A stretch of 64,000 nt of DNA from Haemaphysalis longicornis (GCA_013339765.2 CM023449.1:42295539-42359538); one strand, 5' to 3'. Shown: positions 32,765 through 43,475, counted from the first letter of the stretch. Translations and numbers: made by a program. The notes: generated from the sequence alone by a model not told the origin.

Positions 32765-33907
32765 TCGGCAATTTCGCAAGCGAAATTCGCACCACCTTGA
32801 AGGCGCTTAACGCATCATCTTTGAGGGCTGCCCTGCACGTCAGTGTTTAGGGCTTTTCGAAATAAAAAAGAAACTTTAGGTTTCGTTTAGCTGAAGAACA
32901 TGGTATATACCCTCTAAGAGTTGGCAGTACGGGAACATTTGCTCGTTATGATCGTGTATGACGAGGCACGCACGATCAGAAGTGCGACGACCTTGTCTTA
33001 TAATTGCCTCGGAGCTGCGTCGAAGATTATCCTTCCAGAGACGCGCTTTACGCCACTAAACAACAACGTATACGCTTAAACAAGAATTGAAGAAATGAAA
33101 TAAAACTGGAGCGGAAAAAGTGCGTTATCGGCTGCCGTTGCAGCGACTCCTGCCAAATCCAGTAGGATAGATATCTGAGAAGACAGCTGAAACGGGATGG
33201 CCATTTTTCCTTCTCTGGCGCTCCCTGTCTCTCCGTTTGCAGCCGGCATGCCGAGAATGCCAACACTGCCTTCCTCCGCGCATCGCTTCGAGACTGTGAT
33301 CAGGCGCCTTCTCTTACGTACGCCTTATCTTTCTTGAGAGGCCGCCTCTTTTGATGCTTCAGTTTGTTAACTTACCGCTATTTTTATTACTCCTCCCCTC
33401 TGAGATGGCTGAGCGCAGGCGGCGTGATGCTAGGGAATCGACTATCCCAACGAGAAGAAGCACAACGACGACTGGGCACATAAGGTTTTGTAGTGGGTGG
33501 TGGAGCAAGACCGAAATAATTTGCAACCCATTCTTCTCGGGGACTGAAAACAGGAGAGAACAGAACGAACAAAAAGTGGCCTTTGCAAGAACAGTCAGCT
33601 AGTGCTGAAAATATTTTAACGTAAGTTGCACACACACCGATCCTCTTTTAAGCAGACATTCTTTGCTTTTGCTTTCTACTTGATTGCCGAAAGCAGACCA
33701 GTAATGCTCTCTCAGCGGCGGCATTATAGGACAATTACAGACAGGTTTGGCTGCGCCAAGCACGGAATATCGTGGGACAGCAGCATGCCGTCCTGCTGGT
33801 GAGTCGTTAAATATGTGCCACTCTGGAGCGATGCGACGCTGCTAGGCTTCAGGGTCGCTCAGAGATTTTTTGCTGTGGACCATACTAGTGCTTGGGCTCT
33901 AAGTATC
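32765..33907. other. unassigned interval
   Basis: No recognised feature. Confidence 0.4.
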
Positions 33908-33965
33908 GATTCATTCATTGACTGACTGACTGACTGACTGGCTGAATGAATGACTGATTGATTGC

Positions 33966-34057
<92 letters not shown>

Positions 34058-34070
34058 CGATCGATCGATC
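33908..34070. repeat. compound TGAC/TGAT/GATC tetranucleotide microsatellite
   Basis: TGAC units, then TGAA/TGAT interruptions, a long TGAT run and terminal CGAT units. Confidence 0.95.
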
Positions 34071-35254
34071 CCATCGTATCTGCGAAATTTTACAAACCAG
34101 TTTTACTGAAAATGGTAAATTCTGTGTAATTTCCGGTCAGCCCTATGCTACCTGCAACATCCTCCCGTAAATTTGTCCTACAGCATGTGTTTGGTGAGTT
34201 TGTTACTTATGTCTTGTTTAAAGGTAGTACTTCTCTGCTGTCCTGCTGTCATGATATTATAGAAATAAGAAACATTAGTGTCTTTACGCGGCAGTTCAAA
34301 ACATTTTTGTTTTTCGCCAAAGGAAGGTAATATTTCTGCAACAAAGTGGAAAAATGCCCCTATAGCATGGCACCAGCCCACTGTTTATGGAATTTGAATT
34401 GTGGGCAGCCTAGCTTAATGGTAGCCTAATGGTAGCCTAATGATGGCCTAATGGTTCCCTTGTTTACAGCTTGTATTAAGACACGACAAATGCTAGAGAG
34501 TGAAACAACCATAGGCCTATTACGCTTTATTTTCGGAAAATAAGCTTCCATGCGCCTGCAGGCCATCTGTTTCGAAGAAATTTCACAATATTGCTGCGAA
34601 CCACGTTTTGGGAATGGCCTTGTTTTTGTGTTGTTGCCTTCTCCCTTGCCGAAGGCGGAGACTCCGTCTGTTTCCTCGCGTCAGACCGCGCCCGGCTATC
34701 TCGATTCCCAGGGAAAAAGCAGTGCTTGCCGCACGTCATACACCCAGACTGGTCTTCTTTTTGGGTGTTTATTTTGATACAGGGTATATACGAAGGGGTA
34801 CGGATAGGATATGATGAGGAAAGTTGATTTGATGAGCATGAAAAATTTCGCTTCGTGGATGAGTCTGGGAGAATACGGTGACGGAACCCCTACGTCCATG
34901 CCGTGTAACGTCTTGTAGGCGGCCGATGAGGCGGTGCGGCCGAGCCCACGTTTATTCAGATTGCGCTGGCCATGCCTTGGTCCGAACGAGGTCAGAACAG
35001 GGGCACCGCTCCAGACCGGTTGCCGAGTGCTGAGTCTTTCGTGCCAGCTGGCCAATCTGCTGATGATGATGTTGGCGCTTAAGAAGATGATGATGGTGGC
35101 ACTACAGTGCTCCCCCCTAGCGTGAAGCATGGTAAAGTGACAAATGTATATAACATTGCAGGAAAATACACTATGCACTCTGTGCAGGTATGTACAATTT
35201 GTCCGTAGTCAGGAAGAGTCCTGGGCAGTCAGTGGTCAAGTGGCAGGGGTTGAC
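34071..35254. other. unassigned interval
   Basis: No supported feature; a short tandem of TAATGGTAGCC/TAATGATGGCC words at about 34418-34455 is visible. Confidence 0.4.
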
Positions 35255-35470
35255 TAACTTTTATTTATTTATTTATTTTCGCTACCTCAGAGGCCCCATG
35301 GAGAAGGGGCATTACACGAGGGGTGGATAAGGTACACACACAAAAAAAGGAAACAGTAGTACAGTAAATAAAAGAAAAAAATACAAGGCATCAGTTTCGA
35401 AGCAATATACAAGTTGTAGAATTTAAAGATAACATAGCACCAGGGTACATATAGCAGAGTTTCAAATAAA

Positions 35471-35668
35471 CTAGAATGAAGTCATGGCAAGCAGTTTTAA
35501 TTTGAATAGTTCAGGGTCACTTATAAAAAATGAGTTAGCGAATGTGGTGGTTCTAGGGCGGGGATATGATAGCTGAATTGAATTATTACTGCGGCAAGAA
35601 GTTTGTGGGCGGGGGGTGATGTATTTACTGGGTGAGAGGGAATGATAGTATCTATGAAATAGGGCCAT
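35471..35668 (-). pseudogene. LINE ORF2 C-terminal fragment
   Basis: The frame reads FHRYYHSLSP followed about 30 residues later by TTTFANSFFISD, the conserved tail after the RT thumb in CR1/L2/Jockey elements (FH.FYH ... T..F..SFF). It is in a different frame from the RT fragment just upstream on the minus strand. Confidence 0.65.
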
Positions 35669-35852
35669 TTTGGCGATTTTAGACGTACGGCGGTGACTAA
35701 GGAGAGGAAGGTTGGCGCGTTGTTTTAATTCTGTGACACTTGTGAATGAAGAGAAGTCAGAACATGTAAACCTACGGCGCGGATTTTTGAATGGCTTCCA
35801 GTTTGTCGATGAAGGTAAGTTTGGTAGGGGTCCCAGATTTCTGAAGCGTACT

Positions 35853-36330
35853 CTAATTTGGGGCGGACGAGTGTTGGTGTAAGGCCTGTAATTGAGGTGC
35901 GGAGGGGCGTGGTTTTAGGGTGCGTTGTAGGTAGCCAAGAGATTTTAGAGCTAATAATGAAATGTGAGCGATATGAGTAGACCATGAAAGGTCACTGGTC
36001 ATGGTGAATGCCCAATATGTGTAGCTGCTTGTTAGGATTGAGTTATTAAGCGTATAGCTTGCAAGTGAGTGGTTGTTACGCCTGTATGGAGGAAACGACT
36101 TTGCATTTAGTGACTTGAGAGACATTTTCCTATTTTTGCACCATTTTTCTACTACCAAAAGGTCTGCTTGTAATTTTGTTTGGTCTTCAGTGTTATTGAT
36201 TTTAGGGTACAAGACACAATCATCTGCGAAATAGGCGGATTTGGCTAACAATATCGCATGGGAGGTCATTGATATATATCAACAAGAGGAGAGGGCCCAG
36301 GACTGTGCCTTGTGGTACACCTGAAAGAAC
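35853..36330 (-). pseudogene. LINE reverse transcriptase palm and thumb fragment
   Basis: Minus-strand translation shows VPQGTVLGPLL around 36295-36330 (RT motif B) and, in an adjacent frame, SAYFADDCVLYPKI with FADD at 36219-36230, the catalytic aspartate pair. Next come a KWCKNRKMSLK segment and SYTYWAFTMTSDLSWSTHI, matching the thumb pattern LGV..D..L.W..HI. The FADD aspartates are retained, but the frame breaks on both sides (between motif B and FADD, and at about 35853). Confidence 0.75.
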
Positions 36331-36446
36331 GGGTGTGTGTGCGAGGAAGTGTTGTTAACTAACACAAACTGTTTTTCTGTTGGTAAGGAAGTCGTTAAGC
36401 CATGCTAATACGTCAGGGTCCAGATTAAGCTGTACAATTTTTGCCA

Positions 36447-36955
36447 TTAAGTGCTAATGTGAACCTTATCGAACGCCTTTTCAAAATCTAGGAATGTAGC
36501 ATCTGTTTGTGTATTGTTGTCGAGGTTGACGTGAAGATCATGTATAAACGCGGCAAGTTGAGTTTCACACGATAGCCCTTTTCTAAATCCATGTTGCGCA
36601 GGTTGTAAGTAATGGTTTCGTTCAAGGTGGTTGATGATGTTCGTGAAGATGATACGTTCCATTATTTTCGATGGGACGCTCGTTAATGATATAGGTCGAT
36701 AATTGAGTGGGGATGCTCTACTGCCACTTTTGAAAACTGGGGTAATTTTTCTGATTTTCCAATCAATGGGGAGGCAAGCCGAGGAAAGGGATTGCGTAAA
36801 TAGCAGAGCTAGGATAGCACTTGATAGTTCTTTTGTGTTTTTCAATAGTTTAATGGTGATATTGTCCATACCAGCAGCTCATGAAAGTTTCATATTATTG
36901 ATGGTGCATATTATTCCATTCACAGCTATTGTTATGGGTGGCATGAGTTCACTTT
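36447..36955 (-). pseudogene. LINE reverse transcriptase fingers fragment
   Basis: This fragment carries the N-terminal RT blocks: DNITIKLLK, then PIDWKIRKITPVFKSGS, NYRPISLTSVPSKIMERI, HGFRKGLSCETQL and DATFLDFEKAFDKV. The last is the motif A region with its catalytic aspartate (FLDFEKAFD). A TGA stop at about 36887 separates it from the residues that link it to the endonuclease. It synthesises cDNA during target-primed reverse transcription in active relatives; this copy cannot. Confidence 0.8.
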
Positions 36956-36963
36956 GAGCGCTG

Positions 36964-38154
36964 TCAGTAGTTGTTGGAAAAGAGCCGTGTTGCTTTTTGG
37001 TGAATACTGCGCAAAAAAGCGTCGTTAAATAAGTTGGAAGCTTCAGTATCGTTGAGTTGTTCGCCAGAGCTGTCTGATAATGCAACCTGGGGAACGACGG
37101 ATGGATTTATGGTTTTCCAGAACTGCTTCGGGTTTATTTTGAGCATGTTTGGAAGCGTTGTCTGATAAAACGCCTTTTTAGCAGTGTGAGTGGCCTTATT
37201 CACTTCTTTATCAGCGCTATGATAAGCTTGCCAAGTGTCCGCTGTATTTCTTTCTTTGGCTTTCCTGAAAAGACGTTTTCTTTTACTGATTAGCTTTTTT
37301 ATAGCAGTGTTGAACCATGGCGCAGACTTGTTATTTTTTATCGTAATTGACGGGATGAATTTGTTCGTTAATTCATTTCGTTTGTCGCGAAACATTTCCC
37401 AGTTTCTTTCCACGGAACGGCTGTAAAATTCGTCTTTGTATACTGTGTAAAATTCTTCAAGTTCAGTGTTAAATGCTTCGTAGTTTCCGCGGTCATACAG
37501 TTTAATTTGTTTGGGGCTGGCTTTTTGAACTTTCAACATTAAGGAAAACGAGGCTAGAATTACTTTGTGGTCACTTAATTCTTTAAGGTAGTGAAGGGAT
37601 TGAAGGCTACTGGGGTCGGACATAAGGATGAGATCTAATATGTTAGCTGTTTGTTCAGTTTCTCTTGTAGCATGGGCGATCACTTGTGTTAGTTGGTAAT
37701 TCTCAATGCAATTAACAAATTCGCTGCATTCTCTCGAGCTAGTTGGGCAGTCATTAGTCCAATTTATATTTGGATAATTAAAGTCTCCAAATAGTATAAA
37801 ATGTGTACGGGGATACTTTTTGTGCAGATCGTTTAGAGTATCGTTAAGGCACCTAACGAAATCCAAGTCCTGCTTTGGTGGTCGGTAACACACGCCTAAG
37901 ATTATGAGACCTTGCGGACGTTCGCATGATAGCCAGAGCATCTCTAGAGGTGTGTTAATTTCGATTTTACTGTGGCGGACGCATGCTTTAATTCCTATCA
38001 TTACACCGCCCCCTCGTTGTAGTATATGGTTACGTCGATAGATAAGGAAGTCTGGTAAATACGGGAAAATTTCGGAGTCATCTATAGTTGATGATAGCCA
38101 GGTTTCTGTATGTATGACTATGTCACATTCTGATTGAATTAGGTCGGCAAGGGA
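36964..38154 (-). pseudogene. LINE endonuclease (exonuclease-endonuclease-phosphatase fold) and ORF2 linker
   Basis: About 397 codons stay open from a TAA at 38155-38157 to a stop at 36964. The first methionine is at 38001, but homology starts upstream, with HTETWLSSTIDDSEIFP near 38080-38120, so the methionine is not the true start. Later blocks are GVCYRPPKQD, HFILFGDFNYPNINW (GDFN catalytic asparagine region), LDLILMSDPSSL and LSDHKVILASF (the SDH catalytic motif). The C-terminal part is the Lys/Arg-rich linker before RT (KRKRLFRKAKERN). The domain appears complete from the ETW motif on; the ORF fails at a frameshift near 37000, upstream of RT. Confidence 0.85.
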
Positions 38155-38427
38155 TTAGCGTTTTTGAATGATACTACGAATGTTAGTGTAAAGGACAGAG
38201 AATGAGCTTTTGTTCAGATTACTGTCTGTGGCACTACGTTTGGTGTCGTGGGGACGTGGTAACGGGGATGAAGACCTTGCAATATTGTGGCCTATCTAGG
38301 GTGACGAGCACGCTTCAACCTTTTTGTGTGTGGCGTCACAGCGATACGTTTTGGACCCGCTTACAAGCTTTTTGTATTTTAGTTTAAACACTGCAGCCTG
38401 CTCGCGAGCGAATCGAACAAGTTCCCT

Positions 38428-38770
38428 TCAAACAGAGTGGGTGGCGGCACAGAAGTCTTCCGCGATGCTATAATTTGTGCCTTTTAGTTTGGCGGCGTTG
38501 GATAGCACAGTTTCCCGTGTCTTGAAAAATGTAAAATTAACAATTATGGGACGGTTTTTCCCGGGGACGATTTTACCCAGACGGTGTGCCCTTGCTATTT
38601 CCTTTGGGTCGATGGTTACATTAAGATTGGTCTCGCACAGTCTGATCACGGCTTTCTCACTGTCAATCCATTTATCTGATTCCTTCTCTTCGATGCCGTT
38701 GAAAAGTAAGTTGTTGCGGCGCGACCTATCTTCCGCGTCATTGATTCTGTCATAAAACGTATACCGCATG
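38428..38770 (-). pseudogene. LINE ORF1 C-terminal fragment (nucleic-acid-binding protein)
   Basis: The minus strand encodes INDAEDRSRRNNLLFNGIEE and later RAHRLGKIVPGKNRPIIVNF, then a stop at 38428. The EDRSRRNNL...GI block followed by a R.HR.G....RPI.V.F block is the RRM-like core of L1/CR1-type ORF1 chaperones, which bind the element's RNA. The coiled coil expected before it is missing: codons upstream of about 38760 (to a methionine at 38808) belong to a different repeat and are only in frame by chance. Confidence 0.75.
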
Positions 38771-38880
38771 GCATTTCCACAATAATGCAGATTTGAAGAA
38801 GGTTCCACCTGTAATCGTTATAATAGCGTAAATGGAGATAATTGGTCGGACAGGATTTAGAAAGAACCAAAAATTTGGCT
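38766..38880 (+). repeat. single unit of the 150-bp repeat
   Basis: GCATTTCCACAATAATGCAG, then CCACCTGTAATCGTTATAAT, AGCGTAAATGGAGATAATTG and GTCGG match the consensus of the array at 52563-53560. The unit begins exactly where the LINE ends, so it marks the LINE 5' truncation or rearrangement point. Confidence 0.8.
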
Positions 38881-38899
38881 GGAAAAAACTCCCACTTAA

Positions 38900-38985
38900 G
38901 ACAGGCGGCATAAGATTGGTACGCATTAGTAGATAATTATCTGAATTTCTGCAGAATTATTTTGAAATAATAATGACACTTATAA
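38900..38985 (+). repeat. block shared with the right flank of the 52.6-kb array
   Basis: AAGACAGGCGGCATAAGATTGG and GCTGAATTTCTGCAGAATT-like words recur at 53586-53643 in the same order after the last 150-bp unit. The 150-bp units and this block therefore belong to one larger repeat. Confidence 0.65.
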
Positions 38986-39420
38986 AATGTGTCTGCGTGG
39001 GTATATCCAAAGTAAAAAATAACAGCTGAACTGCTAGGTGGTTTGGCCTGTTGAAGCGCAGATGATCGCACATGATCGCAGACGACACACATTTTGTACA
39101 CCTTCTGCTACAACAAAAAAAAGGAAGACATTTTTTTTTTATAATTTTGAAACTGATACAATGTGCCTTCGCGCGGCATTTCCAAAGTCAAAAGTATTTC
39201 ATAACAGCTGAATAGCTAGCTGGCCTGACCCGTGAAAGCGCAGACGGTCGTAGACGATCTTAGACGATGAGCATTCCGTAATCCTCCTGAAGAAAAAAAG
39301 AAGGCAAGATAGTTTATATGGTTAAAATAACAAGAAAACGGGCGAAATTCATATCCGGGGCGTATCTCGAAGGTGGAAAGTAGTCTTAAACAATTAAATG
39401 GCTTGGCCCGTCAAAACATG
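38986..39420 (+). repeat. three degenerate tandem units of about 170-190 bp
   Basis: Three successive segments (from about 38990, 39160 and 39350) share the order: ATATCCAAAG/CATTTCCAAAG, ATAACAGCTGAA, a TAG-CTGG/GTTTGGCC word, CGTGAAAGCGCAGA, GATCGCAGACGA-type words, and a GAAGAAAAAAAGAAGG purine block. The third is truncated. Confidence 0.6.
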
Positions 39421-39437
39421 TACTCATCACATAATTT

Positions 39438-39505
39438 ACACGGTGACGCGCTGTTGCTCTTCTAGAGCAACAGCGCGTCACCGTTTAAACAGCGCGTCAC
39501 CGTGT
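39438..39505. repeat. perfect hairpin plus third arm copy
   Basis: ACGGTGACGCGCTGTTGCTC at 39440-39459 pairs perfectly with 39465-39484 over a 5-base loop. A third copy ACAGCGCGTCACCGTGT (39489-39505) can instead pair with 39438-39454, so two mutually exclusive hairpins are possible. Confidence 0.85.
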
Positions 39506-39606
39506 CAACTGATCCTGATGAGTTTCCAATTTTATATTGTTAGAAATCCTACATAAGGTCGCATCGTTCACGTTAAATGCAAGCCGTTGCTAATATGTTG
39601 TGTCAA

Positions 39607-39761
39607 TGGGCCTCTTCGATTTACAGTCTCGGGCTCACCGCGGACTCCCCGGAAGCAGTCCAACATTCGATTTTCCCGTGTATCCCTATGGCTTCGGGGA
39701 GTCCTTGGACTACCCGCGGGCAGCCCGCGGGGAGCCAGAAGTGGAAAATCGAAGAGGCCCA
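39607..39761. mobile_element. 155-bp MITE-like foldback
   Basis: The 16-bp terminal inverted repeat TGGGCCTCTTCGATTT (39607-39622) is matched perfectly at 39746-39761. A nested inverted pair GGACTCCCCG/CGGGGAGTCC lies inside. No coding capacity. Superfamily cannot be assigned because no clear target duplication is visible. Confidence 0.65.
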
Positions 39762-40679
39762 ATTTTTGGCCACGTCCCAAACCTTGCTTTGCGTGGTCAG
39801 GCGAGGTTCGATTGCAATACGGATGTTGGTGTTGGCGCTATCGGATGACACTGCAGTTTCTGCCAGTCACGGCGCGCGAACTTGTCTCGACGCAGATACG
39901 CGTAGCCTGCGTGCCCAGACATGCCCGCTTGAAGATAAGCGTACCGTCGTCATGGCAACGAAGCCCAGACGATCGGCAATTCCTGTCACTGCCGCATCCG
40001 GCGGCGCCTGCACCTCAAAACCGTGCCACTGTTTCGGGCTTGTGGAGTGTTCCGGGCAGCTAGGGGAAATGTTGTGGAAAACTCCGCTCTTGAATGCCAC
40101 GCTTGAGGACGCGCATTGGTGTGTGCCGAAATACTTTTCTATGCTTGTTGTGGACTGATCTGCAACGGAATTCTTGTTCAAGTTTCCGGCGACGAAAACT
40201 AAGGGGAAGCGTGAGTTTGAATCTGCGACGAGTCGCCTGCTTGCAGAGCTTGAGGGTAAGCAAACGGAAATCTTTCTTTTTTTTTCACGTTGGCATGAAA
40301 ACAGAAATGCGCGGCTTTGCCGAAACTGTGGCGTAATCTTTGTGTGGTCACACAGCAGCTTGTCGGAGCTACCTCGAAGTTACCGCGCATGCGCGCTGTA
40401 GTGAATAATTTTCAACGACGTGCGAGCTCCTCTCGCCTGCTGGTCCGCGCGTCGTCTTGTGTGTAGGATATTTCTTGAAATACGTTTAGCTTACTTTTAA
40501 CATACCTTTATTGCTTAGCATATATTAGGCGAATTGGGGCAAAATTTTTCTCTTTTGTAATGCATTTGCCCTTTGCTCTAAAAGTATTTATTGTCTGCGA
40601 TAATAAAGCCATTATCAAGCCATCGCTTGTTTTCGGACACTTTTTGTCAGTCGTGGGAGCCGTGACAGATTGAAAATAT
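39762..40679. other. unassigned interval
   Basis: GC-rich at 39770-40080 with overlapping frames on several phases; no motif recognised. Confidence 0.4.
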
Positions 40680-40754
40680 GCACTGGCCCACATCTCGATA
40701 CAACGAATTTCAAGGGACTGCTAAAAATAGTTCGTTATTCTGAATATTCGTTAT

Positions 40755-40756
40755 AG

Positions 40757-40825
<69 letters not shown>

Positions 40826-40846
40826 ATATATATATACATATATATA
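40755..40846. repeat. (TA)n microsatellite, first tract
   Basis: TA repeats with two small interruptions, immediately before a 26-bp hairpin arm. Confidence 0.95.
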
Positions 40847-40908
40847 AGGTTAGTAGAGACAGAGACACACAGAGTCTTTCTCGTGTGTCTCTGTCTCTAC
40901 TAACCTTA
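40845..40908. repeat. 26-bp perfect hairpin between two TA tracts
   Basis: 40845-40870 and 40883-40908 are perfect reverse complements (core GGTTAGTAGAGACAGAGACA) with a 12-base loop. Confidence 0.9.
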
Positions 40909-40947
40909 TTTTCTCGCGCTCTGTGTGAGTTTTTTTATCTTTGCAGA

Positions 40948-40953
40948 CTATAT

Positions 40954-41018
<65 letters not shown>

Positions 41019-41026
41019 ATATAATG
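40948..41026. repeat. (TA)n microsatellite, second tract
   Basis: TA repeats with AATA interruptions. Confidence 0.95.
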
Positions 41027-41125
41027 CGCAGTAAAAATTGTGGACGTAAGAAAAGCATCACCTAACGTTATTGGGAGCACGTGCACGATCGCGTTAGCCT
41101 CTAACGCGGGGTCTGGATGCAACGT

Positions 41126-41455
41126 TTATTTGAAGAAATCGGTGATCCTTGCCTGACGTGTGCTGTCCACGTTCTTGTGCACTGCCTCGGTGGCATTGGT
41201 GCACCTGGTAAGAAAAGTGCGCATTTTTGCTACGCACTGCAAAGTATGGGCGTTAGGAGCAAGTTGGGACCCTCGGAGCGGCTTGCTGATCTTTTGACAG
41301 TCGTTCAAAATTGTTGCAACCATTGATGGTGCCATCCCCCACTCCTTCGAGATGTCGATTTGTTTCTTCCCAGCGTCCGCTTGACAAAGAATGTCCACCT
41401 TTTCTTGCAAAGAAAACTGCCTCCGTTTCTTTTTCTTGCTGCTTCCGGAGCTCAT
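41126..41455 (-). CDS. CENP-B/Tigger-type DNA-binding domain protein, deletion derivative
   Basis: A 109-codon frame starts at ATG 41453-41455. Residues about 6-58 (KKKKRRQFSLQEKVDILCQA and KKQIDISKEWGMAPSMVATI) form the helix-turn-helix of CENP-B N-terminal type, which in pogo-superfamily transposases binds the terminal repeats. The last residues RITDFFK resemble the C-terminal end of Tigger transposases. A full transposase is about 450-550 residues, so the second HTH and the DDE nuclease core are missing. The middle (about residues 59-85) matches nothing recognised and may be read out of the ancestral frame. The frame could extend upstream to a methionine at 41527, but family similarity starts at MSSGSSKKKK. 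Expression unknown; it could be a neutral remnant or a DNA-binding repressor. Confidence 0.55.
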   Translation of the reverse strand: MSSGSSKKKKRRQFSLQEKVDILCQADAGKKQIDISKEWGMAPSMVATILNDCQKISKPLRGSQLAPNAHTLQCVAKMRTFLTRCTNATEAVHKNVDSTRQARITDFFK

Positions 41456-41870
41456 CGCGCATGTAGAAACAAAAACAGCCGTATGATTAGCGTGCCGACG
41501 TAGCTGCGTAGCTGGACGAAGGAACAAAGGCGGTGACAGAGGCTAGCATTGCGGCGAGACCCCCAAGCGCAGGCGATGGCGATAGAGCTAACGCGCATTT
41601 AGTGTGCTGATCATGACGGTGCTACGTGTCCACCAATAGTCGTCGTTCACACCAACACGAGTAATTTCGTACACTCGGAATTCGTTATTTTGAAGTGTTG
41701 TTTTATATGAGGATGATAAGATTCTATTCGTTATTCTGACATAATCTGTGTTCTGAAATTCGTAGTAGTGAAATATTTTTACATACAAATTATTAGGGAT
41801 TTGGTAGGGGATTTTCAAATTGTTCGTTAATCTGAGGTTTGCAATAACGGGATTTGTTTGTATAGCCATT

Positions 41871-43365
41871 GTCAGGGAATAAGTTTTTGCGACTTGTTTT
41901 ATCGGCCGGGGGAAGTGCAAAAGCTTGAGGTTCTAACGTCCTCCTCATTCAGGAGATTATAGCTTATTGTGGTGCTATAAGTCCGCCTGAAAATAACAAA
42001 ATATCTTGGGCCAATGTAGGAGGTCTCGGGACTCAATCTCTTTCACCGTTCATGCAGGATGGTGTTTGCAGCGCTGCTCACGAATAGTAACTAACTCTGC
42101 ATGACTCATCTTAACTGAGTGACGTTTGCGAGTCATCGCCTCTTTCAGTTGTCCGCTATGATTGAAATAATTCCTTCGTTCATATCTGGGAGCAAGGTCG
42201 CTTCCGTCACGTCAAGTAGCAGTTATTGTGGTCGAGTGAAAGGTGATAGGATTCTGACCTACACTTATTCTATCTCCGGGATACTCTATTTATGGCGCAA
42301 CGAATAAGGTAATTAAAAATATATTCTGAGTTTTTGCGAAAAGACGGATTGCCAGCCCTGATTCTGGTGCACTGGTGCAAATCACATGCTTATTGGTGTT
42401 GTTTAGAGCATTTTTTCGATAGTACGACAATGACATCAATGCAAGGTGGGGTGGGGGGCAGGTTTGTACGCGCGAGAGGACTATGCAGTGGTGAAGTACT
42501 TTGCGGTAGGAAAATTTAGAGGACGTGTAGAGGTCCGCGCTTGACGGTCAGGTGTGGGGCAAGGAACAGAGTCACGTTATTGGCGGTGAGCGCGAACACA
42601 GGCGGCGCTGCGAAGCGCGCCTCCGTGACGTCAGCTTAGGGATTCTCGCATTTGTGGTCTGCTTCACTCAGGATTGCTCTCCCTGCTGTTGCTTTGCGCT
42701 CGGTCAACGTCTGATGCTTGTCCGCACCAGAATTGGCGTGTGGGTTTTTATCATAATAATAGGCTTAAAATCGCATACACTAGCTCATGGTGTCAATTAA
42801 AGTATAGTTTTGGATACCGCTACGGGAGAAACATTGCCGGCGCCACCCCATTCCTTGCGAAGCCGGTCCTGTGCGGAGCGCGAAGAGTCGGAGCTAGGCG
42901 TCAGCTTCTGTATTAAGCAATGTTTCGAGCCAGCTGCTAGTAACCGATAACAGAGAGAATACAAGACCAAAACAAATTCTAGGCCTTCAGGGCTGTCGGC
43001 TTTGGCAGAAGGCATCACGATTCCCGGTAATCATATGTAAGGTAAAACAGTTTTTGCAACCTTGCCGAACGCTCGGACGCGTTTTGTCACATCACTTTAC
43101 GGTGTCAAGGCATGAAAGTTTGCCGACATGCACTATAGACTGCAAAAACTGTAGGTTGAGTTCCAGTGTGTATATACGCGCGTGCTGATTCTATACCAGG
43201 CATCTAACCAGTATGGAGGTTTATTGAGCAAAACGAGTCACGTCTTCGTTAAATTTATAGTAACAGATATATGTTTGTTAAGACCTGGAGGGATATTTCG
43301 GAACATTTTGCACAGCCATATCTTCCAGATATTCGGATATGCGTTATAGGAAAACTGCACTCAAG
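41871..43365. other. unassigned interval
   Basis: No protein motif seen. A CRE-like TGACGTCA lies at 42626-42633 in a locally CpG-rich stretch (42560-42640). Confidence 0.4.
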
Positions 43366-43475
43366 AAGAGGAGGAGGAGTAAGGGGAGGAGGGGAAAACT
43401 TTGTTTAACAATTAAATCGATCTGGTTAGTGGGCCGGGTCCTCAGTCCAGGACAAGAGAGTAAAAGTAATTTTCT
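43366..43475 (-). repeat. possible LINE 3' end fragment
   Basis: On the minus strand: CCTGGACTGAGGACCCGGCC, then TTGTTAAACAAAGTTTTCCC and a CTCCTCCTCCTC tail. This resembles 3' ends of RNase H-bearing LINEs (coding end, short UTR, CTC tail). Only about 100 bp remain. Confidence 0.35.

Larger units (their letters stand above)
35255..38770 (-). mobile_element. 5'-truncated non-LTR retrotransposon (CR1/L2/Jockey type)
   Basis: The element reads on the minus strand from the end of ORF1 (38770) through an apurinic-type endonuclease, reverse transcriptase and a C-terminal region, and ends in a TAAATAAATAAATAAAA tail at about 35255-35275. Domain order and RT motifs (VPQGTVLGPLL, FADD) fit the CR1/L2/Jockey group; clade cannot be fixed by eye. 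ORF1 is cut off at its 5' side where a 150-bp repeat unit begins. Several frameshifts and stops make it inactive. It is the most complete LINE in the window. Confidence 0.85.
40690..41870 (-). mobile_element. Tigger-like (pogo superfamily) transposon, internally deleted
   Basis: The interior encodes a CENP-B type DNA-binding domain and a transposase-like C-terminal end on the minus strand (41126-41455). Both outer regions contain TTCGTTATTCTGA, AACGAATTTC and TTCGTTAATCTGA words of the kind found in terminal regions of Tigger elements; on opposite strands both ends show CTCGATACAACGAA / CTCAGATTAACGAA. Exact termini were not resolved. A TA microsatellite with a hairpin (40755-41026) sits inside the right-hand (minus 3') side. 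Confidence 0.6.

Noticed and set aside
38760..38808. Methionine at 38808 as the ORF1 start
   Set aside because: The first residues are encoded by the 150-bp repeat unit, not the LINE; similarity to ORF1 proteins starts only at about 38760.
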